DNA from: Pleurocapsa sp. CCALA 161
GTDB taxonomy: Bacteria > Cyanobacteriota > Cyanobacteriia > Cyanobacteriales > Xenococcaceae
DNA length: 39,087 nt
Direction of reading: 5' to 3'
Assembly: GCF_003003995.1 (NCBI RefSeq)
Contig: NZ_PVWF01000048.1
Location: forward strand, 1-39,087
Numbering within the stretch: the first letter of the stretch is position 1; each line of letters begins with the position of its first letter. Below are positions 1 through 8,038 of the stretch, piece after piece. The position numbers and the translations under genes are program-made. Under the pieces are notes generated by a model. It was not told the origin of the DNA, ran no database searches, and saw nothing but the letters and a program-made list of their open reading frames with translations.

Positions 1-384
1 GGTAAATAGGGGACAGGGGAATATTTTTCCGCCAAAGGCGTTTAATGCCCTGGCATAATCACTAAAAGCGGGAGTAATTAAATACGTAAAATTTTGTTGA
101 GCTAGTTCTCTGCCAGCCCAGGTTAATAACTCCGCCGAACCATTGCCTGGCAGGATAAATTGAGGATCGATCTGATGGTGGTTTGCCAGGTGCGATCGCA
201 ATTCGGTATATTCAGGATCGGGATAGGCGCTTAACTGTGAAGTACTGTTAACGATCGCCGCGATCGCACTTGGGGGAGTACCTAAAGGGTTGATACTGGC
301 GGAAAAGTCCGTTAAAGCAGAAACTGGGCAACCAGCAATTCTGGCCGCCCAATTCAAATTTCCACCGTGATGTGGTCGGTTCAA
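1..384 (-). CDS. CobD/HisC-like PLP-dependent decarboxylase/aminotransferase, 5' part only
   Basis: This is the N-terminal 128 codons of a fold-type I PLP enzyme; the gene runs off the left edge of the window. The protein starts LNRPHHGGNLNWAAR and continues with a DFSASINPLG segment, then a YPDPEYTELR and a LPGNGSAELL segment. These are the usual N-terminal landmarks of cyanobacterial threonine-phosphate decarboxylase (CobD) and related histidinol-phosphate aminotransferases. CobD makes the aminopropanol-phosphate arm of cobalamin. The start is set as TTG at 384 because a stop lies three codons upstream in frame and there is no ATG before the conserved HHGGN. It follows the HU gene by 20 nt on the same strand, so the two may be co-transcribed. 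The PLP lysine is outside the window, so CobD versus a HisC paralogue cannot be settled. Confidence 0.8.
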   Translation of the reverse strand, partial: MNRPHHGGNLNWAARIAGCPVSALTDFSASINPLGTPPSAIAAIVNSTSQLSAYPDPEYTELRSHLANHHQIDPQFILPGNGSAELLTWAGRELAQQNFTYLITPAFSDYARALNAFGGKIFPCPLFT

Positions 385-404
385 GCTAAATTAGTTATCT
401 AAAA

Positions 405-689
405 CTACTTCTTACCAGGGGCTACTTTTTCTTTGAATAGCTTACCTGCGGAGAAAGCGGGAACTTTAGTCGCGGGAATGGACATTTTTTCACCAGTTTT
501 GGGGTTACGTCCTTCTCTTTCCTTGCGATCGCGACGTTCAAAAGAACCAAATCCTACTAGGGTTACTTTATCTCCATCAGAGACAGCTTCCATGATAGTT
601 TCGATGGCTGCGGATAATACAGCATCAGCTTGCTTCTTAGTTACAGTCGCTTTTTGTGAAATGCGATCGACTAGTTCTCCTTTGTTCAT
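405..689 (-). CDS. hup: DNA-binding protein HU
   Basis: A 94-residue HU/IHF-family histone-like protein that binds and bends DNA as a dimer in the nucleoid. It has the N-terminal helical dimerisation part (MNKGELVDRISQKATVTKKQ), the GFGSFERRDRKEREGRNPKTG stretch and the arm with the intercalating proline, and the usual family length. Start: ATG at 689 preceded by AGGAAAT at a suitable distance. A plausible sigma70-type promoter lies about 180 nt upstream (871-899). It is followed closely by the CobD-like gene on the same strand. Cyanobacteria normally carry a single HU gene, so this is probably the main one. Confidence 0.97.
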   Translation of the reverse strand: MNKGELVDRISQKATVTKKQADAVLSAAIETIMEAVSDGDKVTLVGFGSFERRDRKEREGRNPKTGEKMSIPATKVPAFSAGKLFKEKVAPGKK

Positions 690-1056
690 GGTAATTTCCT
701 GATTATTATTTACTTATGGTTTGTGTGTTTTGTGTTTTGTTCTCCACGGGAGAGAACTTAGATTTAGAAAATGGATTAACCAAGGTTCACAGGGATTTGC
801 GCCATTAATAACGAAAATAATTTGTGACCAGCCTAATTTATAGCATCAGAGTTCAAAAACCCCACAACATTTTATAGACTTTTCTTTAGTTACAGTCACG
901 GTATGGGTCACTGACCATAGCCAGATTAATCCATAACTGCCTTATTCTAAGCTCTACTTGGCAAATATGGATCGTTGAAAGCATTAATTTATCTAGATTT
1001 CAACAATTTTTCCACTTTTGCCTCCCCAAAACCCGCCGAAAAACCAGTAAAATACT
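690..1056. other. Intergenic region upstream of hup, downstream of pilQ
   Basis: A 367-bp AT-rich gap between the pilQ stop codon and the hup start. No convincing ORF is seen. It contains a possible hup promoter (871-899), an imperfect palindrome next to it (902-919) and a short inverted repeat (GTTCTC...GAGAAC, about 739-757) that would lie in the hup leader RNA. No obvious intrinsic terminator for the pil operon was found. Confidence 0.6.
871..899 (-). promoter_or_regulatory. Putative sigma70-type promoter of hup
   Basis: Reading the minus strand, GTGACT (894-899) and TATAAA (871-876) are separated by exactly 17 nt, giving 4/6 and 5/6 matches to the -35 and -10 consensus. The imperfect palindrome TATGGGTCACTGACCATA (902-919) abuts the -35 box and might be an operator. 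The leader RNA would be about 175 nt. This is pattern matching only. Confidence 0.35.
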
Positions 1057-3405
1057 CTACTTACCAAGCGCTCCAACACCTTGTTTCTGGAGCATTTCAC
1101 GGCTTTCCTTACTAGGCTTAAAGTTACTTGCCAGCCCTGCATCCTCCTCGACGATTTCAGGAGTTAACAAAACTATTACTTCGGCTCTTTCGTTGGTCTT
1201 ATCGGTGCTTCTGAACAAAGAACCAAGTAAAGGAATGTCTCCTAAGATAGGTACTTTAGAAACATTAGTTCGCTCTTGGTCTTGAATGATACCCGAAAGA
1301 ATCAAAGTCTGACCATCTCGTAATCTAATGAGACCAGAGCTAACTTCCCGCTTACTTAACAAATTAAGTGTATTCCTTGCTCCTCCTCCACTCTCAAAGC
1401 TTTGTGTAGCACCGATCGAGCTAACCGATGGACTGACGGTCATTGAAACAAAACCATTATCATCAATTCGGTCTACATTGACGGTTAGTACCAATCCCGC
1501 TTCTCCCAGTACTGGGGTAATAGTTCTTGCTCCCGAATCTCCGTCAAGTTCTGTTTTGACGGTTTCAACGATTTTTTGGACTAAGCGAACAGTTGCTTGC
1601 TGTCCTTCTTGTACCGTTAAAGTTGGATCTGTAAGAACTTTAGCATTGCCACTAGTAATCCTGGATTCTATCAAAGCCAGAAATTTATCTGGTAAGTCGC
1701 TTGGTTTTGGAATCGTGATTGTATCTCGAATTACTGTAGCATCGCCATCTATAATCTGAGTAGTAGTTTTTTCATTTTCAGGTCCAACAGGTCTGAAAGT
1801 AAAATTATCGCGTAATCCAGGATTTTCTCCGCCAAAGTTAAGACTAGCGGAGCCTCCATCTTGGAGGAAGTAGGTGTCATTAACTCCATAAGAAAAGCTG
1901 GAGTTAGCAGTATCTTGATTTAATAAATTAACGTCAATCACCTTGACATTGACTGATACTTGACGACGACGAGCATCTAGTTGAGTTAAAAATGAAGTTG
2001 CTACCTCAACCTTACGGGGTTCACCTACTAAAGTAATTGCGTTCAATCTACCATCGGTGGAAACCTGTAATCCTTTGAGCATTAGTGCTGTAGTACCAGT
2101 TTCGTCTTCACTACCACCATCAAGATCGCTCAGTTCTGGACTAGTCTCTTTTCTTTGAACGACTTTACCAGTTTCAGGGTCGATAATTTCTTCAACTTCA
2201 TTGGTCAGTCTTTTACCTTTTGCACCTTGGCTAGCGAGATACAAAGCTGCGTTTTCTGCTGTGACTTGATTTAACCGAATTGTACGGCTAACTAAATTAC
2301 GAGCTTGAGCAGGTAATTGTTCCCCAACATAGATAATGTTTCCTCGACGGTTCGCGTCTAAGCCTGAAATCAGCAGTACGGAGTTAAATACTTCCTGTAC
2401 AGGTTGATTGTCTAAATCTAGAGAGATAGTTGGGCCTGTTTCTTCATTGCCATTAGCTTGACTGGCTTGATCGCCTGTTTTATCTCCATCTGCATATACC
2501 AGACTTAAATTGGCAGTCTTAGCTAGCATAGATAAAACTTCTCTGACAGGAGCATCACGCAATACTAGGTTAGAAACTAAAGCGCTAGAACCAAGATCTA
2601 CCATATCAGGCATGGTGTTGATATTAGAAACTGCCATATCCCCTACAGGAGGCGCAGCAGCGCGTGGTAGAGTTGCGGGGGCTGTAGAATCATTTAATTC
2701 TGTTTCGCTATCTTGAGCAGTGAAAACCCTTTCTTTGATATCGTTAACACGATTATCGTCGATCACGACTTCAGGATTAGGAATTAAGACATCTGAATCT
2801 GCATCACCTTTGTCAGAGTCTAAACTCGTTTTCTCGTTATCTTTGTCTTTTGACTGACCTAATGCCGACTTATAAGTTTGCTTGAGATTAGTGACAGTTT
2901 TTTGACCAAGCTCTTTGATTTCTTGTTTTAAAGTATCAGCTTTAGTTACTCGATTAAGAGTAAGGATTAAATCATCTCCCTCTTGTTTGAACAAGGATTT
3001 TACAGGAGTATTGGCTTCAGTAGAAATCAGAATTTGGGTATGTTCGTTGTCAATCTGATTAATTTCTAGGGCTTTAACCCCAGCCATAGGATTATCTTGC
3101 TTAAAAGAATTTCCTTCTGGTAAATCTAAACTAGTATTGAGTATATTAGCTTCAATAATATTATCACCACGGAGAGTATAAAAAGAAGCATCAGCCTGAT
3201 TAGTTGCTGATAGTTTCAATTCCAGTTGATGGTTATTTTTAGCAATTTCTAGATCGGTAATTTTATTTTCAGCAGCCATCGAAGGAGCTGCGGTTAGTAT
3301 AACCGTTAGTGCGGTCAAAAAACCAAGGCGATCGGACGCGGAGCGGAGCGGAGTTATATGCGAAGCGGTATCCTTTAGGAATCCTTTAGGGCAATAATTT
3401 TTCAC
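1057..3405 (-). CDS. pilQ: Type IV pilus secretin PilQ
   Basis: A 782-residue outer-membrane secretin through which type IV pili exit, used for motility and DNA uptake. Order of parts: signal peptide (hydrophobic LGFLTALTVILTAAPSMA, about 27-44), AMIN domain (about 47-155), acidic linker (about 185-260), STN/N0 domain (about 280-365), secretin N-domain repeat (about 368-500), and the C-terminal secretin beta-domain ending with VPILGDIPLLGSLF and a VIVLLTPEIV segment. The start is GTG at 3405, supported by GAGGA about 8 nt upstream. Residues about 5-26, before the hydrophobic core, are encoded by an interspersed repeat also found elsewhere in the window. It is the last gene of pilMNOQ, separated from pilO by 84 nt holding a long palindrome. 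No pilP gene is seen, as is usual in cyanobacteria. Confidence 0.96.
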   Translation of the reverse strand: MKNYCPKGFLKDTASHITPLRSASDRLGFLTALTVILTAAPSMAAENKITDLEIAKNNHQLELKLSATNQADASFYTLRGDNIIEANILNTSLDLPEGNSFKQDNPMAGVKALEINQIDNEHTQILISTEANTPVKSLFKQEGDDLILTLNRVTKADTLKQEIKELGQKTVTNLKQTYKSALGQSKDKDNEKTSLDSDKGDADSDVLIPNPEVVIDDNRVNDIKERVFTAQDSETELNDSTAPATLPRAAAPPVGDMAVSNINTMPDMVDLGSSALVSNLVLRDAPVREVLSMLAKTANLSLVYADGDKTGDQASQANGNEETGPTISLDLDNQPVQEVFNSVLLISGLDANRRGNIIYVGEQLPAQARNLVSRTIRLNQVTAENAALYLASQGAKGKRLTNEVEEIIDPETGKVVQRKETSPELSDLDGGSEDETGTTALMLKGLQVSTDGRLNAITLVGEPRKVEVATSFLTQLDARRRQVSVNVKVIDVNLLNQDTANSSFSYGVNDTYFLQDGGSASLNFGGENPGLRDNFTFRPVGPENEKTTTQIIDGDATVIRDTITIPKPSDLPDKFLALIESRITSGNAKVLTDPTLTVQEGQQATVRLVQKIVETVKTELDGDSGARTITPVLGEAGLVLTVNVDRIDDNGFVSMTVSPSVSSIGATQSFESGGGARNTLNLLSKREVSSGLIRLRDGQTLILSGIIQDQERTNVSKVPILGDIPLLGSLFRSTDKTNERAEVIVLLTPEIVEEDAGLASNFKPSKESREMLQKQGVGALGK
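3319..3393 (-). repeat. Interspersed repeat inserted in frame in the 5' end of pilQ (copy 1)
   Basis: The block contains two CCTAAAGGA units and a CCGCTTCGC motif, then GC-rich short repeats (GCGGA units). The 23-nt core at 3370-3392 matches 37007-37029 at 22 of 23 positions, and a shorter version occurs at 34187-34209. Here it is translated, giving PilQ residues of about 5-26 with no disruption of the frame. Outer boundaries are approximate. Confidence 0.7.
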
Positions 3406-3458
3406 TGTTTAATCCTCAACCTATACAGTTAGTAAATAAAATAAATAATATTTGGCTA

Positions 3459-3486
3459 GTAGGGGCGAACGGCCGTTTGCCCCTAC
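3459..3486. repeat. 28-bp palindrome between pilO and pilQ
   Basis: GTAGGGGCGAAC pairs with GTTTGCCCCTAC around a central GGCC, with one G-T wobble. It lies in the 84-bp gap between the pilO stop and the pilQ start. It could form a strong RNA hairpin, acting as a partial terminator or a processing/stability element within the operon, or may simply be a dispersed palindromic repeat. No T-run follows on the minus strand. Confidence 0.7.
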
Positions 3487-3489
3487 TTC

Positions 3490-4293
3490 CTATTCGTTTT
3501 TAGCTTCACTCTCAGTTTTACGTTCACGTCTACCCTTACGTTTATCTGTTTGTTCATTCAACGTTGCTTGCTCATCTGTCTTTTGCGCTTGTTCGAGTTC
3601 TGCCTGACTCATGGGCAAAATAGCATCCAGCTTGATCTGAGTTGTTAACTCAGCCTCTTTCTGTGGAACGATTGAGCTATTGCCACCAGTTAAAATAGCT
3701 GTAGGTTTGTCTTTCACAGTTGAATTAATCGTCTGTACCATAAGTAATGGTTGCAGCCGTTCTAAGCTTTGAAGAATCTCTTTAGTTTCATTAAATGTTC
3801 CTTCAAAAGTCAAAGAAATTCCTTTCTTTTTGAGTTTTCCTTGAAGTTCTGCACCCAAGGAAGCGTCGTTAACAGTCGCAATTTCTTGGTCGGGTTGAAA
3901 CTGAGTTAAATTACCCTGATTTGTAGCAATGAAGCCGTTTAAATCAATAAGTAATGTTTCTAGATCTGCTTCACTAGTGAACATTGCCAAAACGCGAGAT
4001 TTAATCACTTTTTTGGCTGCCAGATCCGACTCCAGTTGAGCTAGCTTTAACTGTAAATCTCCAGTCTTAATACTGTTTAACTGTGCTTGTAAAGTCTCTT
4101 TTTGAGTCAAAGCCTCTTGATAACTTTTTTGAGCAGGCTGGACATATTTAAACAAGCCATATATGGCTAGAGTAATCCCTGCCACGGCGATGGTTACCCC
4201 CATAATTACTGGGGTAAAGGTAATCCCAAAAGCAGTAGGATAGTCTCCCTCCAGTGCCTTTCCTTCTGCGGCAAAATCATCTGCAAAGGTCAT
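3490..4293 (-). CDS. pilO: Type IV pilus inner-membrane assembly protein PilO
   Basis: A 267-residue bitopic protein: short cytoplasmic N-terminus, one membrane helix (about 28-47, TPVIMGVTIAVAGITLAIYG), a coiled-coil stretch (about 52-100) and a periplasmic ferredoxin-like PilO fold, ending with a highly charged tail (KRKGRRERKTESEAKNE). PilO pairs with PilN to link the cytoplasmic PilM ring to the PilQ secretin. Its start overlaps the pilN stop by 4 nt (ATGA), typical of translational coupling. Sequence conservation in this family is weak; the identification rests on position, topology and size. Confidence 0.9.
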   Translation of the reverse strand: MTFADDFAAEGKALEGDYPTAFGITFTPVIMGVTIAVAGITLAIYGLFKYVQPAQKSYQEALTQKETLQAQLNSIKTGDLQLKLAQLESDLAAKKVIKSRVLAMFTSEADLETLLIDLNGFIATNQGNLTQFQPDQEIATVNDASLGAELQGKLKKKGISLTFEGTFNETKEILQSLERLQPLLMVQTINSTVKDKPTAILTGGNSSIVPQKEAELTTQIKLDAILPMSQAELEQAQKTDEQATLNEQTDKRKGRRERKTESEAKNE

Positions 4294-5147
4294 TTTAAAG
4301 TCGCTCCTTTACGTTCTAAGGTGTTTAATCTCGTAGCCAAACCAATTGAGCCTTTTTTCTCGATTTCTTCTTGGAGTTGAGAAGCGGGTGCATTATTTAA
4401 CTGGGCTGAGATCGTAAATTTGATGCCTTCAGGAATTTCTAATGTCGCATTCTTGGGCAGTTGATCTTGATTTTCTATTTCCACAGGAAAACTTGTCAGG
4501 CTAGCTTCATTAAGATGAACCTGTTGACGATTAAAAAATGGCGATCGCTGAAGAAACAACACAAAATCATTGACATCTTCATAGGAACGAGCCACCCCAG
4601 CTAGATTAATGCCCGTAGTATCGGTAGCTGGAGGAGGAGTCGCTTCAGCAGCTTCAGCATCTTCAGCATCTTCAGCATCTTTGTCTTTGGCATCTTTAGC
4701 AGCATTACTGTCACTAGCAGGGGCAACAACCCCACCAGTTTGCTGGATTGATTCAACCAAAACTCCTGGCGGGGTGCGATCGCTTACTTCCTGCATAATT
4801 GCCGCCCAAGGCTTAATTTTTTCAAATACACCAACTAAAGCAGTAGTTTCCTTCTGTACTGTGTCTAGTTCGGCATTAACAGCATCAATTTTTTTATTTT
4901 GATTACCTAAATCAGCAATTTCACTCTCAATTTGTTGAATTTCTGTCTTTACTTCTGCCGTGCTTGCCTGCACATTTTTTAAATACATAAAAGTAATTGC
5001 AGGAGCTAAAATAAAGACAAATGTACCTAGCGCCAGCGGAATTTTGTCAGCTAGACTAGGTTCTTTCTTTGGCACAAAGTCACGATTGAGATCGATAGAT
5101 TGATTTGGTTGTCTATCTCTCAAAAAATTAATATCTAAGTTATACAT
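4290..5147 (-). CDS. pilN: Type IV pilus inner-membrane assembly protein PilN
   Basis: A 285-residue bitopic protein. The N-terminus (MYNLDINFLRDR) carries the PilN peptide known to dock into PilM (family consensus INLLP-type). A membrane helix spans about 37-56, followed by a coiled coil (about 60-110) and the periplasmic PilN fold, interrupted by a low-complexity acidic insert (about 144-176, KDAKDKDAEDAEDAEAAEA). The insert is encoded by a 9-bp tandem repeat (4643-4678). The gene is 94 nt downstream of pilM and overlaps pilO by 4 nt. Confidence 0.92.
   Translation of the reverse strand: MYNLDINFLRDRQPNQSIDLNRDFVPKKEPSLADKIPLALGTFVFILAPAITFMYLKNVQASTAEVKTEIQQIESEIADLGNQNKKIDAVNAELDTVQKETTALVGVFEKIKPWAAIMQEVSDRTPPGVLVESIQQTGGVVAPASDSNAAKDAKDKDAEDAEDAEAAEATPPPATDTTGINLAGVARSYEDVNDFVLFLQRSPFFNRQQVHLNEASLTSFPVEIENQDQLPKNATLEIPEGIKFTISAQLNNAPASQLQEEIEKKGSIGLATRLNTLERKGATLK
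4643..4678. repeat. 9-bp tandem repeat within pilN
   Basis: Four units of CTTCAGCAT on the plus strand, the first imperfect (CTTCAGCAG) and the last three perfect. It encodes a repeated E-D-A motif in a periplasmic loop of PilN. The unit is a multiple of three, so slippage would change the loop length without breaking the frame. Confidence 0.85.
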
Positions 5148-5217
5148 AAAGCCATACGAATTGGAGAAAATAACTAATATATTTACTGGCTATATTACAG
5201 TTCCCTGAGCTACTACT

Positions 5218-5235
5218 AAAGGTAATATTACCTTT
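5218..5235. promoter_or_regulatory. 18-bp perfect palindrome in the pilM-pilN gap
   Basis: AAAGGTAATATTACCTTT is a perfect inverted repeat lying just after the pilM stop and about 70 nt before pilN. It could be a weak hairpin or a dimeric-regulator site for an internal promoter. No function can be assigned from sequence. Confidence 0.5.
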
Positions 5236-5241
5236 GGTTTA

Positions 5242-6342
5242 TTACTCTCTTATGCCTAGTCCTAAAACAATACCCAAACCTGGACGATGCTTTGGAGCTA
5301 TTTCTTGATTAGTATCTAAACCCAAAGCAGCTATGGGGTCTATTTTTATCGTTGGTAAATTAAGTTTTTGCGCAAAAAACTCATCCACTTGATTGATCCC
5401 TGCTCCTGGTCCTGCTAATAATAACTGAGCAATTTCTAGATCTTCACTTTGATTAATATAAAAATTAATTGAACGACTTAACTCTTCAGTTAATTCGCCT
5501 AAAATTTTCAATAATGCTGTTTGTCCAGACTCCATTTGCGCTGCATCTATTTCCCCCGAATCTTGAATATTATCCAACACATCTAAATCTTGCAGTAGTG
5601 CCGAATTCGCGGTCTCAGGAAGATCCATAGCTTCAGATAAAGCAGAGCGCATTTGATGAGTCCCAATCGGCACAGTACGTGAAAATTGAGGCACTCCTTC
5701 AACAACGATCGCAATTTCTGTACTGTCGAATTCTAAATCGACTAAAACTATGGCTTCTTTTGAACCAAACTGACGTAATTGCTCTCTCAGGGTTCTAATT
5801 AAAGCAAAGCTATTAATTTCTAGAACATTAATTTCTAAATCTGCTTGCTCAAAAATTTCTGTATAAAGGTCGGTAATTTCTTTTTTCGTGGCCACTAATA
5901 AAACATTGACTTTTTCAATGCCATCCTCATCCATAAAATATCCTAGTTTGGCGTAGTCTAAATCGACTTCTTCTTTAGGATAAGGAAGATACATTCCTGC
6001 TTCATGCACCAAAACCATCTCTTTTAGTTCGGCTTCGTCTAATTCTGCGGGAACAGGAATTACTCGAATAATAGCCTCCCGCATTGGTACAGCACTGGCA
6101 ACTTTTTTGGCACTAATTTTATTAGCTTTAAGAGTATCTTTAATTAACTCTGATAGAGCTAATGAGTCTACAATTATGCCATCTTCATATATACCATCAG
6201 GAATATCTGCCGACACATTTTTAATCAGCTTATATTGCTGTCCTTGTTTGGCTATTTGAGCAATATTTATCTTGTGACCATTAATTTCAATACCGATGCG
6301 ATCGCCTTTTTTGGCAAATATATTAGTTAGATTTTTCAGCAT
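5242..6342 (-). CDS. pilM: Type IV pilus assembly ATPase-like protein PilM
   Basis: A 366-residue actin/FtsA-like cytoplasmic protein that forms the inner ring of the type IV pilus machine and binds the N-terminus of PilN. Visible marks are the N-terminal phosphate-1-like strand (GIEINGHKINIAQI), the central VLVDLEFDSTEIAIVVEG phosphate-2-like segment, QFSRTVPIG and the C-terminal adenosine-binding LLLAGPGAGI region. Usual family length. First gene of pilMNOQ; the 385-bp region upstream is shared with a divergent binding-protein gene and contains a CRP-type site. Confidence 0.96.
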   Translation of the reverse strand: MLKNLTNIFAKKGDRIGIEINGHKINIAQIAKQGQQYKLIKNVSADIPDGIYEDGIIVDSLALSELIKDTLKANKISAKKVASAVPMREAIIRVIPVPAELDEAELKEMVLVHEAGMYLPYPKEEVDLDYAKLGYFMDEDGIEKVNVLLVATKKEITDLYTEIFEQADLEINVLEINSFALIRTLREQLRQFGSKEAIVLVDLEFDSTEIAIVVEGVPQFSRTVPIGTHQMRSALSEAMDLPETANSALLQDLDVLDNIQDSGEIDAAQMESGQTALLKILGELTEELSRSINFYINQSEDLEIAQLLLAGPGAGINQVDEFFAQKLNLPTIKIDPIAALGLDTNQEIAPKHRPGLGIVLGLGIRE

Positions 6343-6727
6343 ACTCCTTCACCAAGTAGTATTTCAAAATTTATACTCCATCTTAGCTATAACAATCTAA
6401 TTTCTAGAGCTACTAGATTTGGCTTTATCATAATGTCGAAGATTAAATATTGGACAATTTTAATTAGGTCAATAGCTTAAAATTCTTTGATAGATAGTTA
6501 AGCAAATTATTAATCATAAATTGATCGCTATTAATCAATTTGACCGTGATCTTGGTCACATCGGATATTGTAGCTGCTACTAAGAGTTATCTTGATAAGT
6601 AGTAGTACTGAAAAAAACAAATTGATTCTTCAAAGAGTAGTTAAAATTACGCATGAACATTGCCATTTACCTTCATTAGTAATATCTTTTGTTTGATTGG
6701 TAATTAATTGGCTAAGTTAGGAAAATT
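6343..6727. other. Divergent intergenic region pilM / binding-protein gene
   Basis: A 385-bp AT-rich region with the start codons of two divergent genes at its ends, so it should hold promoters for both. The clearest feature is the CRP-type inverted repeat at 6545-6560. A GTA-N8-TAC motif (6637-6650) is also present, but its spacing to any -10 box is poor. No ORF. Confidence 0.6.
6545..6560. promoter_or_regulatory. Putative CRP/SyCRP1-type binding site
   Basis: CGTGATCTTGGTCACA matches the TGTGA-N6-TCACA consensus at 9 of 10 fixed positions. The spacer begins with TCT, as in the published SyCRP1 consensus of Synechocystis. It is about 200 bp upstream of the pilM start and 168 bp upstream of the binding-protein start, so it could serve either or both genes. 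SyCRP1 (cAMP receptor) is known to control motility/pilus-related genes in Synechocystis; its role here is inferred. Confidence 0.55.
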
Positions 6728-8038
6728 ATGAAAATAAATATTTCAATTAAAAGGTTAAGTTTATTTCTCTTGCTAGGGATGATTTTAGGCGCATCAGGCT
6801 GTAATCCTCAAAAAAGAGCTAACTCTAATCAGCTTGAATTTTGGACAATGCAGCTAAAGCCCAACTTCACAAAATATTTCACTGACATCAATCAAACTTT
6901 TGAAGAGCAAAACAAAACAGTTAAGTTACGCTGGATTGATGTTTCTTGGTCAGCTATGGAAAACAAAATTCTGACCTCAATCTCGGCTAAAACAGCACCA
7001 GATGTAGTTAATCTCAATCCTAAATTTGCTTCCCAGTTAGCAACGCGCAACGCTTGGCTAGATCTTGAGCCTCGGGTAACTCCCAAAGTCAAAGCCACCT
7101 ATCTACCTAAAATCTGGCAGGCAAGCACCATTGAAGTTTGTCAAGATCGAGAAAACACTTGTAATCAGCAAACCTTTGGTCTTCCTTGGTATCTCACCAC
7201 TACAATTACTATCTATAATCAAAAACTTTTAACTGCTGCCAACCTAACTCAAGTACCGCAAACCTATTCCGAGTTAGCTCAAGCAGCTAAAGAGATCAAA
7301 GCTAAAACAGGTAAGTATGCCTTTTTCATTTCTTTTGTTCCTAATGATTCAGGAGATGTTTTAGAATCTTTGGTCAAGATGGGCGTAAATTTAATCGATG
7401 AGTCGGGTAAGGCGGCTTTTAATACCCCCGAAGGTAAAGCTGCTTTTCAATATTGGGTCGATTTATATCAACAACAGCTGCTTCCTCCAGATGTCTTAAC
7501 TCAAGGGCATCGTCGAGGAGTTGAGCTATATCAAGCGGGAGAAATTGCCTTGCTATCTTCTGGTGCTGAGTTTATTGACAGCATTAACAACAATGCGCCG
7601 ACTGTAGCTCAAGTTTCTGCTGTTGCACCACAAATCACTGGTGAAAATGAGAAAAAGAGTGTTGCAGTCATGAATTTAGTTATTCCCCGTGATAGTGATA
7701 AATCTGCTGAGGCACTTAAGTATGCTTTATTTGTCACTAATACAAAAAATCAACTAGCTTTTGCTCAAGAGTCGAATGTTCTTCCTTCTACCACTGAAGC
7801 AGTAGAGCAATATATTAAAAATATAGAACAGCAACCCAATAGCTTAAAAGAGCAGGCTAAAAAAGTTAGTGCTAGTCAGCTAGAGAATGCCGAAATTCTC
7901 ATTCCTGTTACCAAGAATATACATATTTTGCAAAAAACAATCTATGAAAACCTACAAGCTGCTATGTTAAAAGAGAAAAGCGTCGATCAAGCAGTTCAAG
8001 ATGCTGCTAAGGAATGGAATAGCCTCAAGGATAAATAG
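6728..8038 (+). CDS. ABC-type sugar-binding lipoprotein (family 1 solute-binding protein)
   Basis: A 436-residue extracytoplasmic binding protein. It has a lipoprotein signal peptide with a lipobox-like GASGC ending at Cys25, then the family 1 (maltose/oligosaccharide) pattern: LEFWTMQL near the mature N-terminus, a hinge-proximal APDVVNLNP, FGLPWYLTTT, and the C-terminal LKYALFVTNTKNQLAFAQ segment. The family delivers sugars or compatible solutes such as glucosylglycerol to an ABC permease. No permease or ATPase genes are adjacent, so it is an orphan here and the ligand is unknown. A Cys pair (VCQDRENTC) may form a small disulfide loop. Confidence 0.88.
   Translation: MKINISIKRLSLFLLLGMILGASGCNPQKRANSNQLEFWTMQLKPNFTKYFTDINQTFEEQNKTVKLRWIDVSWSAMENKILTSISAKTAPDVVNLNPKFASQLATRNAWLDLEPRVTPKVKATYLPKIWQASTIEVCQDRENTCNQQTFGLPWYLTTTITIYNQKLLTAANLTQVPQTYSELAQAAKEIKAKTGKYAFFISFVPNDSGDVLESLVKMGVNLIDESGKAAFNTPEGKAAFQYWVDLYQQQLLPPDVLTQGHRRGVELYQAGEIALLSSGAEFIDSINNNAPTVAQVSAVAPQITGENEKKSVAVMNLVIPRDSDKSAEALKYALFVTNTKNQLAFAQESNVLPSTTEAVEQYIKNIEQQPNSLKEQAKKVSASQLENAEILIPVTKNIHILQKTIYENLQAAMLKEKSVDQAVQDAAKEWNSLKDK

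Noticed and set aside
4609-4902. 97-residue plus-strand open frame inside pilN
   Set aside because: It is the antisense shadow of the acidic 9-bp repeat region, giving an Ala/Ser-rich product.
6637-6650. GTA-N8-TAC, an NtcA-like site upstream of the binding-protein gene
   Set aside because: This pattern is expected by chance several times in a window of this size, and the nearest -10-like hexamers (6668 and 6680) are at the wrong spacing for a class II NtcA promoter.
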